64,000 nt of DNA. Origin: Laburnicola sp. R22_1 (Eukaryota > Ascomycota > Dothideomycetes > Pleosporales > Didymosphaeriaceae). The notes under the pieces are model-generated. The model did not search any database. It had not been told where the DNA came from and saw only the letters and a list, made by a program, of their open reading frames with translations. Each line of letters opens with the position of its first letter. Position 1 is the first letter of the stretch. The DNA lies in assembly GCA_014281115.1 (NCBI GenBank), contig JACONQ010000017.1, positions 868,001-932,000 of the forward strand. Reading direction: 5' to 3'. Below, in pieces: positions 32,753-45,200 of this stretch. The position numbers and the translations under genes were made by a program.

Positions 32753-35700
32753 TCACTCTTATAATTATTATTAACTAGTATAGAAGAGGAGTAAGAATAG
32801 ACATAGGCAAACAAAGACTACGCTAGGTAGTAGATAAGGAAGTTAACTAGGCTACTTACTACTATAGATAATAATAAGTTCCTTAGAGATAGAGAGGAGT
32901 ATAGGAATAAGGGCGCGTAATAGCTAGCTAATGTCTAATAGCTGGTATAATAGCTATAGAGGAGGGGGCGTTCTAACTAAGTTAATCTTAAAATTAAACA
33001 ATTTTCTTTTAATTATATAATATAACTGTGAAGTGTCTATAGGTCTCGGTTAAGATCGGCTATATTATTTTATTATAAGGAGGATAATTCTCCCTTCTTT
33101 TACTGGCTTTTACTAGAGCTAACACTTCTAAATAATTTATAGTACTTTTTTATACATTTTCTACTTTTCTAAATAGGTTATAGTTTGTTTTTATAACTAA
33201 GGAGTTTCTAATAAAAATATTATAATAATAGTAGACATCCCTCCTACTATTATATATATAGAAAAGCGTTTTAAGATATTAATAAAAAGGAATTAGCGCG
33301 TTACAAGTGAGCTAAGCGAGCTTAGTAGACTTAGCGCGCCTACTTTAACTAAAAAAAAATCTATATATAAAACTATAGATAAGGCTATATCGCTATACTA
33401 TAGTTTAGAGCGAGGGGAAGGTATAAAATAGCACTAGCGCTATAACACTATAACTATTATCTCCTCTACTATTATTCCTAAAAATATTACTAGAAGTAAT
33501 AGCTATAATAGTAGGTTTATACTATTTATAAGATATATACTAGAAACTTATACACTATAGATATACTAATACTCTATCTCTATATTAAAGTTAATCTTAA
33601 AGAGACTTCTACTGCTATCTCTATTACTCTATTTCCTACTATCTTTCTAGGCCCTAGTGCTAATACTAATTCTAATACTAATCCCGTCTAAAAGTACGCT
33701 TTAATAATCTATCTACTTAAAGTTACTAAATTTATACTAAAATACTACTCTATTTAGGATATTATTAATAGAAAGTAGAAAGTATACCTTACTCTATATA
33801 AGGTAGTCCTAGTATACTAGTTAGGCTAGTAATAGATTAGTAACTATAGGCGCAATAATAATAGATATATAGAGTTTCTACTATAGTTCCTTATATTACT
33901 GTTAGTTAGAAAGGCGGCAATAGAGGGCAAGATTAAGGGCAAGAAAAAAGAGAAGATAAAGATATTTATTAATAAGTTGCTAGGAGAAAAAAGCGTTATA
34001 TAGATATACTAAATCCTTATAGTTATAGGGTTAAATAGTAAGCGTGTTATATAAGTGTACTACGTAGCGGCGTACAAATATAGCGCAATTACTGCTAATA
34101 ATAATAATAGAGCAAGAGTTAGTTTGCTGTACACGCTTTAAGTAAATTTTAATAGGCATTAGAGTGCTTATAGATAGTAGGGCGAGTGCGCAGTAACTAC
34201 TATTGCGTTAGCAGAGACTTAGTAGACTATATTTTTAGGCGCTAGACTAGAGCGGCCTTTCTATCCTAACCTACGCAGGCTTAAATTAAAAAAAAGGGGG
34301 TTAAAAAGGGTGATTAACACTAAATAAACAATGCGACCTAAGTAGGTTATAGTCTTATTCTCTACTAATCCTTAAGTAATTAGTAGGGAAGGCTAGAGGT
34401 CTAGGCTTCTTCTAGCCTCCCTTTAGTAGAGGCTTTCTAAGTTCTCTACTAGGAATACAGCTTTTATACTAGGAGCTATAGTATATTTATTAGTTTAAAA
34501 GTTTTTATAAAAGTTTATAGATAACTCTTTATTATTATTTTAGAATGGAGAGGTGTATATTTCCTAGCAATTTAATACCTCTATAGTAGAGAAATTTATA
34601 GTAGGTTCCTAAGTTAGGTTAGTGTTATCTAACTACTTAATTTAGTATAGTAATCTTTATAGCCCCCTTCCTCTTTAGGTAAGTTTCTTAGCTAAAATAT
34701 CTTTTATAACTTATTTCTTTTCTTTTTAATAATAATAGCCTCTAGTTTCCTATTATTTACAGCCTAGCTAGAGAGAGAGTTTTCTTTAGCTAGGCGTAGA
34801 CAATTTACTAAGAACACTAAGTAAACTTTAGGTAGAATATCTAGTTCTATATTATAGAAGTTCACTACTTATATAATTATAAACTTTGCGTTTATCTAGT
34901 CTAACTTCTTATTAGGGTAGGAGTTAAATAAGTAGTCTCTATACTAGAGCTAGACTTTGTCTCCTTCCTTTAATATAGAAGCGTCTCTTTAGTGCTAGTT
35001 TGCTTACTACTTCTATTCTTATTAAAACTTAGCTATTTTAGCTTAGACAAATATAAAAACTTTTTAAAACTTTTATAGCAAAGCTTTAGCAAACTTTACT
35101 AGCTGCAAATCCTACTAGTAATAGTTAATAGTTTTTATTTTTATATTTAGCTTAAATAGGTCTATATTATATCTATACTAAAGAAAGAGTAATGCCACTT
35201 TAGTAGAGGTGGCTTCTTACCTATTAATAGCTATTTGCGCTATAGGGTAGTATAGGGCTTAATTCTTTTAGTTCTATTATATAAAAGTATAGAGATATGC
35301 CTTAATTATAAAATTTATATATTTTATAGTGCGATTAGTCTCTAGGTATTTAAAAAAGAATAATCTTCTATAAATCTTTATTCTTTTATATAGATACTTC
35401 TAAAAGTTGCGTAACCTTTATAGTTAGAGGTTATAGTGTTAAAAGGTAATAGTAGGCTATAATATAATAAAGAAACGCCTCTACTACTATTTCTACCTTT
35501 AAGTCTAGTAGGGGAACTAAAACTATTTCTTTTTTAGCCTATTATACAGTACTATTATATTTATATTTCCTTTATTTATAGGAAGCTTAGTAATAAAGTT
35601 TATAGAGATTTCCTTCTATATCTAGTCTAGAAAGAAAAGGAGTTTTAGTAGCCCTTATTTTATATCTCTCTATAGCTTAGTTTTTCTATATATATTATAG

Positions 35701-37065
35701 TTCTTAATAAATTTATAGATAAAGTCTAATATTTCTAAAAAGAAGTATAATCTAGTAACTATTTTATAGGTAATCTCTCTTTCTAGGTGCCTAAATATAG
35801 AGGAGTTATAGACTATAGCAACTAGTATTATCTATAGAGAATTCTAGTCTAGAACCTATCTTTATTTCTAGTACTAAAGGTAACTAGTGTTATTAATATC
35901 GCATTCTTATATAGCAACTTTTCAGTTTAGGAAGAAGAGAAAAGTGCGCCTATAGTAAAGAATACACTTCTTTACTTTTCTTAATATAATTTTTTAAGCT
36001 ATAAGACTATAGTTTATTTAAGTTTAGGTCTACTAAAGAATATATTTTTAGTCTAGAAGGAAACTCTTCTAGTAAGTAGAAAAGAGAGGACTAATATTTC
36101 TTATATTCAGCCTAGCTTCCTTCTTTCTTAGGGAGGTTAAGCCTCCTAGGTAGAGCTTATATTGCTAGGGCTATAGATATTTAAAGCCTAATATTTCTAT
36201 TTCTTAAAAGAACTTTTTAAGAAGTTAGATTTTATAGAACTTAATTTAATTATTTTTAGTATTAGTAGGTATATTCTACTAGCATTATAAAAAGACATTT
36301 ACTCTTAAGTTAATAGTTTCTAGTTTATATTAGAATATTATATTATAGTTACTAAGGATATTAGTCTAGTATATATACCTCTTATTTAACCTTCTAGACT
36401 TTATAAAATATACAAGGTTTTTATAGTTAGTATATATAAGCGTATAGGGGATAGCCTAAAGTATATTATACTACTTCTTAGTTACTTTAATAACTATAAG
36501 TATCTTCTTATTATAAATTATATAGTTTATCTCTATAAGAGTATATTTAGTAAAGAAATAGGCAATTAGCCTAAGGACTTCTTTTACATTAAACTGCAAG
36601 AAGTAGGCTTTAAAGGCCTAGCCTAAGAAGTTAGCCTCCAATACTTCTTCCTTCTTAGTATTAAAGTAGGCTAGCATAGGCTTAGTATAAAACACTTTTT
36701 TTAAGTAGTTAAAGGCCTACTATTATTTCTGCCCCTATAAAAAGAGAGTTTCCTTTCTAGTTAACTTTATTAATAAGAATACTACTTCTAAAAAGTTCTT
36801 TATAAACTTCTAGTAAAAGTTAGTAAATTTTAAAAAACTTTAAACACCCTTTATATCTATAAAAGGGGCGTAATCCTAAATAGCTTTAACCTTCTCTAGG
36901 TCTATACTAATTATCTTTCTACACTCTATAATAAATTTAAGGTACTTAGTCTTAGTAACTATAAACTTACACTTCTTAATATCTAAGTGTAGTCTTACTT
37001 TGCCTAATTTCTCTATTATCTATTATACTTTATCTTAACAGTCCTTTAAAGATTTACTAGAAAAT

Positions 37066-37110
37066 ATAAGGATATTATCTATATAGATAGAGTAGAAGTT
37101 ATCTAAGTAC
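37066..37110 (-). pseudogene. Reverse transcriptase relic of minus-strand gypsy element
   Basis: Read on the minus strand and ignoring stops, the translation gives the RT active-site region: LDNFYSIY, then IDNILIFSSKSLKD. The second catalytic aspartate has become asparagine. The surrounding frame is broken by many TAG and TAA codons. Confidence 0.7.
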
Positions 37111-39586
37111 TTTCTTAAAATATAGTTAATATATTTCTAAAAGGTGCTTAGTGTATTAGCTAGTTTAAAGGAGACTACTAGCTACTTATACAATCTAAAT
37201 TAGGTTTAAAAAACTATTTTGTATTTTTTTTATTTTACTATTTTTAACTTGTAAAAGGCCTAAATTATATCTAACTTTACTAGCTACTTAGTCTTAGTAA
37301 AAAGCTACAACGTCTCCCTAATACGAGGGAGAGAGTAGTAGTCCTTTTTAATAGGGTATTTAGTACCCTATAATTTATATAAAACTATAGACCTTTTCTA
37401 GATTTTCTTATAAATAATACTAGTACTATAGTGCTAGACTTACTTACCTAAATAAGCTATAATTAAGGTACTCTATTAGTTTCTTATAAAGAACTAGTAA
37501 TTCCTACTTTAATATACTATAGAGGGGACTAAAGAAAAATTTTAAAATCTTTATATTCTTCTTAATAAGGGGAATTAAGTAATTAATCCTAGGGCCTTAT
37601 AATAAGAGAAGTTTATTAGCTTATTCTCTTAAGAAAACTTCTACTTAGTCTAGAACCCACTTAAAAAGATAGTCTCTTAGGTTTACCTTAGCCTTTAGGA
37701 CTAGGGCCTTTTAGATATTCTTAAGGAAGACAATAAAGACTATTAGCCTATTCTTTTCTTTTGTATTTCTCCTATTTAAGATTATAAATAACGTAGTCGA
37801 GACTTTTTAACTAGGAGTAAGAGCTTATCTCCCCTATTTATCTCTAATTCTTATATAGGAGGACCCTATATATATAGAGTATTTCTCTAGGGCTACTAGT
37901 ATAGCGTTTTTCTTTTACTATAGTAATCTAAGAACTAATTTATGGTCCTTCTCTTTCCTATTAATATAAGCCTATATTATTTTAATGTGCCCCTTAATAT
38001 CTATCTTTATACAAGCGGCTTTATAGACTAAGGAGGTTACTTTTCTAAATCCTATTACTTAATAGAGATTATTTAAACTAATATATTATAGGTTAGCTTT
38101 TCTAGCAAACTTCTTAGATATAAAGATAGTAGTTAAACACTCTAAATTAAGTATAGTATACGCAAAAGTAATATTATTAATAAGAGTGTTTATAGTAATT
38201 AGTATTAAATTTAGCTATATCTTTTTATATATATTAAAGTTCTCCACTAGTTTCTTTATAACCTTCTTTATCTCCTCTCTCTAATAACTTTTAAAGGGAG
38301 AAGCTAGTTTTCTAACTCTACTAAGCTATTAATATCCTTATTACTATTATTTATTTCTTAGGCCTTACTAGCCCTAGCTTGTATTAGGAATATTATAGCT
38401 TAGAGGTAATAACTCTAGACACTATATTCTTTCTTACTATAGTAAAAGTATACTTCTTCTTTATAGCGCTTTTCTAACTTCTCCTTAAAGACCTATTTAG
38501 TACGCTTTTTAGTCTTTAGAGGGTTTGCTTTAATAGTTTTTATAATACTAAAACGCATAAGTTTCTAATCTATAGCGCTAGTAGACTTAGTAAAGAAGAA
38601 GGCTGCTATATAAAAGAGCTTTAATATTTTTATATAGTAAATATTTTCCTTAACTATATTAACTCTATCTATAAGTATTATAAGGTCCTAGTCTTTAGAA
38701 ATCTCTAGCGTAATTAGTCTATTCTATAAGTCTATATATAAGACTCTCTAGTAAATATTCTTTAAGTTCTTATAGTTATCTTTATTAGCCTTAGTGGCTA
38801 GGCGCATAAAATTAGCATTAAACTTAGTAGGGTTTTACTCTATTAGCTAAGAAATAGTCTATTTTATACTTACTTCTCTACTAACTTATTATAAAAGCTT
38901 ATATCTAAGAAACCCTAAAATTTATTTTTAGAATAGGTTCCTTTGTCTATAAAGGCTAGTATAATATTTATTACCTTACCTATTAGCCTACTTATAATAT
39001 AATTAACTACGTTCCCTAACAGGGGATAATTTTTACAAATTTTAGCCTTTATTATATATTTCTAACATTAGTAATCCTAATAGCTTCTAGAGAATAACTC
39101 TAGGTTAGAAAGTTAGGGGCGCTAGTATTACTACTATTATTTAGAAAAAAACTAAGGGTATAGTCTCTACTTTAGTGCGTTGCTCTAATTAGGCGAGTTA
39201 ATTAGTAATTACTTCTAGCAAGGCCTAGAACTATTTACTATTATTTTATTAAGCTGCTAATATAACTTAAAGTTACTTTAAGCTAGTAAGATAGTTTATA
39301 ATTTATGTTAGTACGTCTTAAAAAGCGTCTCCTTCTATATTCTAGACCTTCTCCCTTCTTTAAAGAGGTGCTTAAGGCCCTATTAGTTTTTAGTTTTATA
39401 GATACTAGTAAATTAGCTTAATTTTTTATACGTAGTTCCTTAGTAAAGTTAGTAGTAATATCTACCTCTATAGCTCTTTGCTATTAGAGTTTAATAACTT
39501 ATTACACTAGATAAGGAATAAGAATATTCTCTTTTTATAAGAAGACCCTAGTATTCCCTCTATTATACTTATATTTATTCTATAAG

Positions 39587-39863
39587 GTTAAGAGATTTTA
39601 GTATCTAACTTAACTATGTATTTGTTTATAGAGTTAAGGAATTTTAATATCTAACTTAACTACGTATTTATTTATAGAGTTAAGAAATCTTAGTGTTTAA
39701 CTTAACTGCGTATTTATTTATAAGATTAAGGAATCTTAGTATCTAACTTAACTACGTATTTGTTTATAGGATTAAGGGACTTTAATATCTAACTTAACTA
39801 CGTATTTATTCTATAAGGTTAAGAAATCTTAATATCTAACTTAACTACGTATTTATTTATAAA
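39587..39863. repeat. 46-bp minisatellite, six units
   Basis: Units begin GTTAAGGAATTTTAATATCT (or close variants) and recur at 39,587, 39,633, 39,679, 39,725, 39,771 and 39,818. Five units are 46 bp apart, with one 47-bp step. The array lies just inside the right LTR, which on the minus strand is the leader region between 5' LTR and gag. Confidence 0.92.
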
Positions 39864-39927
39864 GTTATTCATAGCATATTAGAGAGATCTTGCGAGCTCC
39901 CTATTATAAAAGGTTAATTAAATTTAA

Positions 39928-40103
39928 TATAAGGGGCTTTAGACTAAGAGGTTAGAGTTGCCTAAGTAAACTTATAAATTTAATAGAGTTTAATAGTAAC
40001 TTTAGCTATAAACTTATATATACTCCTGGCTTAGCAGGAGCACGAACCTAGAACTCTAAGGTAGCAGGCTAAGTAACTATAGAAGGGCGCTTAGCCCCTC
40101 ACA
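39928..40103 (-). repeat. LTR (5' LTR of minus-strand gypsy element)
   Basis: 176 bp, equal in length to the copy at 28,642. It ends GCGCTTAGCCCCTCACA, followed by the target duplication GCATC. It retains more GC than the left copy, for example AGCAGGAGCACGAACC where the left copy reads AGTAAATATATAGACC. Confidence 0.88.
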
Positions 40104-40719
40104 GCATCTACTAGAGTAGGAATATAGGCTTGCTAGTTTTTAAGAACTAGATAAGCTACTAACCTAGCTAGTATATAAGAATTTCCTTCTAGATAGTTAG
40201 ATATACTAGGCTCCTATAAACAATTATTTTATAAATAGAATAGAACTTTAGTGTTATTACCTTAGTAGCAGTAGCATAAAACTACAGCGTATACTGATTA
40301 GTAATAGTAAGTACGTCTTTAGAAATAATATTAATATCTAGAAGAATAGTAGGGCGTAGAGAGATAATAATAGGAGATTTATTAAGGATAATCTTAATAT
40401 AGTAATAGGGTAATAGTATATCTAGTATATATTATCCTTATCCTACTACTTATAAGAAATGTACCTATTAATATATTAACTTGTATTATTTGCAATAATC
40501 TAGATAGTAGTTTATAATAGTTAGAATAGTAGAGAATAGATAGATAACTTATAGCGTAGCCGCGCTAAAGCCTTTATTCCTCCTCTAAAGTTCTAACTAT
40601 AGTCTTTTCTTATAAATTAACTTTATATATAGAAGCTATGCGCGCTAAGACTACTAAGCTAACTTAGTAGTTTAAACGCGCTTTTTTTATAATTACCTAG
40701 TTTACGCTCTTTTTTTAAT

Positions 40720-41240
40720 TACTAAGTAGGAGGCTTTACTTTTTTATTATATTATTTAAGAATAAAGCCTTTATTATTCTACTTCTAGGTAGTTAATTTA
40801 ACAACACATATAAAAAAGTTACTATATATTATAATTACTAGTAAAAATAGCTTTTTTATTATATATTATATATATTATTATGCTCTTTTTAATTACTAAG
40901 TAGGGGGCTCTGTTTTTTTATATTATTTAAGATAAAAGCCTTTATTGTTCTACCCCTAGATAGTTAATTAATAACACATATATATTATAATGCTTTTTTA
41001 ATTACTAAGTAGGGGACTCTTCTTTTTTATTTTATTATTTAAGATAACTTAAAAAGTCTTTATTATTTTACTTCTAGGTAGATTAATTTAATACTATATA
41101 AAATAAATATAGCATTTGTATAACCACCTTTTTACGCTTTTTTAATTACTAAGCAGGGGACTCTGCTTTTTTTATTATGTTTTTTAAGATAAAAGCCTTT
41201 GTTATGCTACCCCTAGGTAGTTAATTTAACGCTACACATA
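40720..41240 (+). repeat. Four serial copies of the 95-bp hairpin-type repeat
   Basis: Copies start near 40,720, 40,893, 41,000 and 41,147. Each has ACTAAGTAGGGGRCTCTGC-like starts and CTA(C/G)GTAG-like ends, separated by 20-80 bp of AT-rich spacer. The last copy ends in TTAATTTAACGCTACACA, where the plus-strand retrotransposon inserted. Confidence 0.75.
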
Positions 41241-41517
41241 TAACGGTTCGTGCCTGCCTCCCTACTAGTTATTTACTATTACCTTTCCTTTTACACCCTG
41301 ATAGCGCCTTTTACCTTATAGAAGACGCCTTTTCTAGTTAGTATTAGCGCGTGGTTAGTGTGGGGCCTATGCTCTACGCCGCCCACTATATAAGTAAGGG
41401 CCCCCTAGGTTTCTTTCTTATTTTCTATCTTAGTATAGTCTTAATTTAGTTATCTCTTTTAACTATACTAGCTGTTCTAGAGAGGTTTGCCCTATAAGGC
41501 TGTGTACCGCCCTTATA
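41239..41517 (+). repeat. 5' LTR of chromovirus
   Basis: 279 bp, from TATAACGGTTCGTGCC to TACCGCCCTTATA. The ends suggest an original TGTAACGG...CC(G/C)TTACA. A TATATAAGTAAGGGC stretch near 41,388 may be the element's TATA box. Confidence 0.9.
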
Positions 41518-41599
41518 TTATACTAAGATTAATATTTTCTTTAGCTATAGATAGCAATATAATATCTACTCCTCCCTTAAGACACTACTTATAGGCAAT

Positions 41600-41995
41600 T
41601 AAATTAGTAGAAGTTTTACGTTATTAGTTACTAGAAAGAATCCCTAGTGCTAGGGAGTTTGTATTTTACTGCCCTAAGGTCTATTAAAAAAGGCTACTTC
41701 TAAGTCTCTTCTCTACTTATTATACAAAGGTAGGAACTTTGTTAGTTACCAGGAAGGATCCCTAGCGCTAGAGAGTTTGTGCTTTACTGCCCTAAGGTCT
41801 ATTAAAAGAGGCCGCTTTTAAGTCCCTCCTCTGCTTATCGCACAAGGGTAGGAACTTTATTAGTTACTAGGAAGAATCCCTAGCGCTAGGGAGTTTGTAT
41901 TTTACTACCCTAAGGTCTATTAAAAGAGGCTACTTCTAAGTCCCTCTTCTACTTATTACACAAGGGTAGAAACTTTATTAGTTACTAGTTATGCT
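41600..41995 (+). repeat. ~119-bp tandem repeat, three-plus units, in chromovirus leader
   Basis: Units contain TAGTTACTAGGAAGAATCCC, then TAGCGCTAGGGAGTTTGT, then CCCTAAGGTCTATTAAAAGA. They recur from about 41,621, 41,740 and 41,859, with a degraded fourth unit. The array lies between the 5' LTR and the gag relic. Confidence 0.85.
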
Positions 41996-42299
41996 AGACA
42001 GTTATTACACTACGCTAAGGTCTATTAAGAAAGGCTACCTCTAAAATTCTAATATTCTAAAAATAAATAATAATTAACAATTAATAATAATTAACAATTA
42101 ATAAATAGTAACTACTGCGCTACACCCTATTAAACTAACTTGCCTAATAACTATCTTCTAGCGCTATTATAGTAATAGCATAAGATACAAAACTTAAGAA
42201 ATTAGAGCTAGGCTATAGTAGTAATATAGAGGTTAAAGTTTTACATATTTTATCTTATACTTTATCTTTTACCTAATCTTTTCTTAGCTTAGACTATAC

Positions 42300-45200
42300 G
42301 CTAGTTCGTATACTATATAAGACCTACTATCCTAGGTCTATTTACTACACCCTCTTTATAACCCCTACTTTACTTAACCCTACTACTACCTACACTATAG
42401 TAAGCCGCCGTTCTTTAATCTAAAAGACTTCAAAAATATTTCCTATGTTCTTTCTATCCCTAGATAGTTCTAGGATTAATAATATAAAGGTAGATATTCG
42501 CCTACACTCTACTAATAATAGTCTATATAACACTTACCTTAAAAAGATTTCTCTACTTAACCCTACTAGTAAGCTGTTATCTGTAGAAAGTAGCTAATAG
42601 CTACTCTCTAAATAACTAGTTACTTTGCCCCTAGCCTTATAAAGAAAAAGAGTATTATTAAACTACTAAAAAAGGTCTACTTTAATAGAATTCTTTACAA
42701 CTTATAGTATAATTACTATCTTACTACACTTAAAGTAAACTAGCTAAGTAATAAATTTTTAATAGTAGATCTTAAGTGGCTTGCACACTAAGGCAAAGCT
42801 AAACTTAAAGCTACTAGTAAGTATAACGCGTTTATAGAAAAATTTAAGCTAGACTAATTAATTTAGTATAGCTTAGAAATAAAATAGTTACTTACTACCT
42901 ATTAGCTTTAGGCTTAATAGTACTTTTCTTAAGGCCTATCTTTAGAGATAGTACTAAATTTAGTAACTAGGACTATTATAAAGTCTAAAGAAGACTCTAA
43001 ATAGAAAGTTCTTATTTAGGCTTTATGTAAGCGCGCTAATATATTTAAATAAGCTTTTACTATACTTTAGATAATAATACCCTACACTATAGTATATATA
43101 GTCTTAGAAGATTTCTACTTTTAGCCTAATATTACTAATTAAGCAGCTATTAGACAACGCTTATTTAGCTCTAAGAAAGTTCTCTCCTCTATTAAAAATA
43201 GTTATAATCTATAGTACCGCACTTAAGTCCCCTTAAAACCCTCTAGCCTAGAAACGCCTAATCTACTATATAGTTTACGCCGTCCTTAGGCGGCTAAGTA
43301 GAGTTTATTCTGTCTAGCTGAGCCCTAATATATATTATAACATCTGCCCTAGCTTATAGTACCTATTCTATAATAGAATAACACCCTTTACTACTCTCTA
43401 GTCCTAGAATATATACAAACTAAGCTTACTAATAGCGCCTAGATTAATATGCCCTAGGGTAGACACGCTTTAGTCACCCTATTTAGTGTGTCTAAGCTAA
43501 AACGCTCTATAAAGCTACCTAATATTAATAAGTACTATAGAAAAGGTTAACCTAGCCCTAGTATTAAAGATTAGCTAAAGAATATACGTAATAAGATTCG
43601 CGTAAACACAGACTACTACTAAGGTAATAACTATATAGAAAATCAAAACAACCTTATAGAAGCTATACTTAGCCGCCTTAGAGGCGCGCCTTAAAAGGCT
43701 ATACAAAATTAGCGTTAAATAAATTAGACCCTTTAAAAATATTATAGACCTAACTTACTCTTTAAATTTCTAAAAGAGACTTACTATAATCTTTTTACTT
43801 CCTAATAGGCACGCAAAAAGTTTTATAAGCTCTTTCTTTCTAATAGAATAGACGTCTAAACATTCCTATAGGCTTTTAAGAGTCTAGCTAGGAAGGGTAA
43901 ACTAGATGTAAAGATCTAAAAGGACAAATTATAACTTAAGTTAACTAGGAGTCTTAAGTTAATACTCTAGAGAAAGATAAAAGATCCTAACGTTAACTAC
44001 CTAGGAATTAAACGCCAGATAGCCGCAGCTAGCCGCACTCTTTAAGATAATAATATAACAAGCCTATTTTAGGCGCGTACGCGGACCTTTTATAAGGTAC
44101 TATTCTCTAAATTAAAGCCCTTATACACAGCAACTAAAAAATAAGCACTCTACTTTAAACCTACTATTTCCTTCTCGCCCCTTTATAACTATAATAGAAT
44201 ATAGTGTATTAAACACAATGCTTATTTTTAGTATAGTAAGATAGGAAATAAGCACTTAAGCCACTATAACCATTTCTAAAAAATAGCCACGTAAGCAAAT
44301 ATATAGATAGTAAATAATCTTAATTTAAATAAACTTAGTATTGCCTGCTACTCTAATTTAGAGACAGGTAATTTGTTAGACAATAAGGCTTTAAATATAA
44401 GCTACTAGACCACTCTAATCTAGTAGCTTATATAGGGGCCACTAAACCAATTAATCTAAATAAGCTATAATTTTAATTACAAAACACAAATGCCAAACTA
44501 AAATTACTACCTATAGGCAGTAAGATAGTAAGAGTTTCTAAGCTATTTAGAGACCTCTAGCTAGTTATACTAGTGCAAATTATATTCTAACAATTAGCTC
44601 TTAGGTTGCAAGCCTTAATAAATACTAGTGCTAGCACTTATAACCTTATTGCTTTATAGTATATAAAGGCAGTATAAAAATAGCTTAAAGCTAAACTCCT
44701 TTATCTAAAGATACTAATTCCCCTTAAGAACTTTGTAGGGAAAAGAAGCGTAAAAGTAGACACCTATTTTATAGCCTAGCTTAATATTAACAAACGTAGC
44801 TTTACTATATAGTTTATTTTCTATAATATAGGGGACTATAATCTTATTATTAGTAGGAAATTTTTTAAGCAAGCTAACTACCTAGTTAATACCCAGAACT
44901 GCTACCTTTATTAGAAAGATAACCAGAATCTAATCTTTGCTAGCAACCTTGTCCTACTATAGACTTCCCCCCTACCTAACCCTTTCTACTAGGACAACAC
45001 TACTTAATAGGATAGCCTACTTAAGAAGTAAAACTATACCTACTAAAAGACTTGCTTATTAAAAGCTAACTAGAGCGTCTCTAAGAAAATCTCTATCTAG
45101 CTTTCTAACCTCACTATCTTAGTTATTAGAACGTACTTAAAGGCTTACCAAAAACCAAGCTATAAGAATGACTTTAATAGAGATAGTAGCGTAGAGGCTA

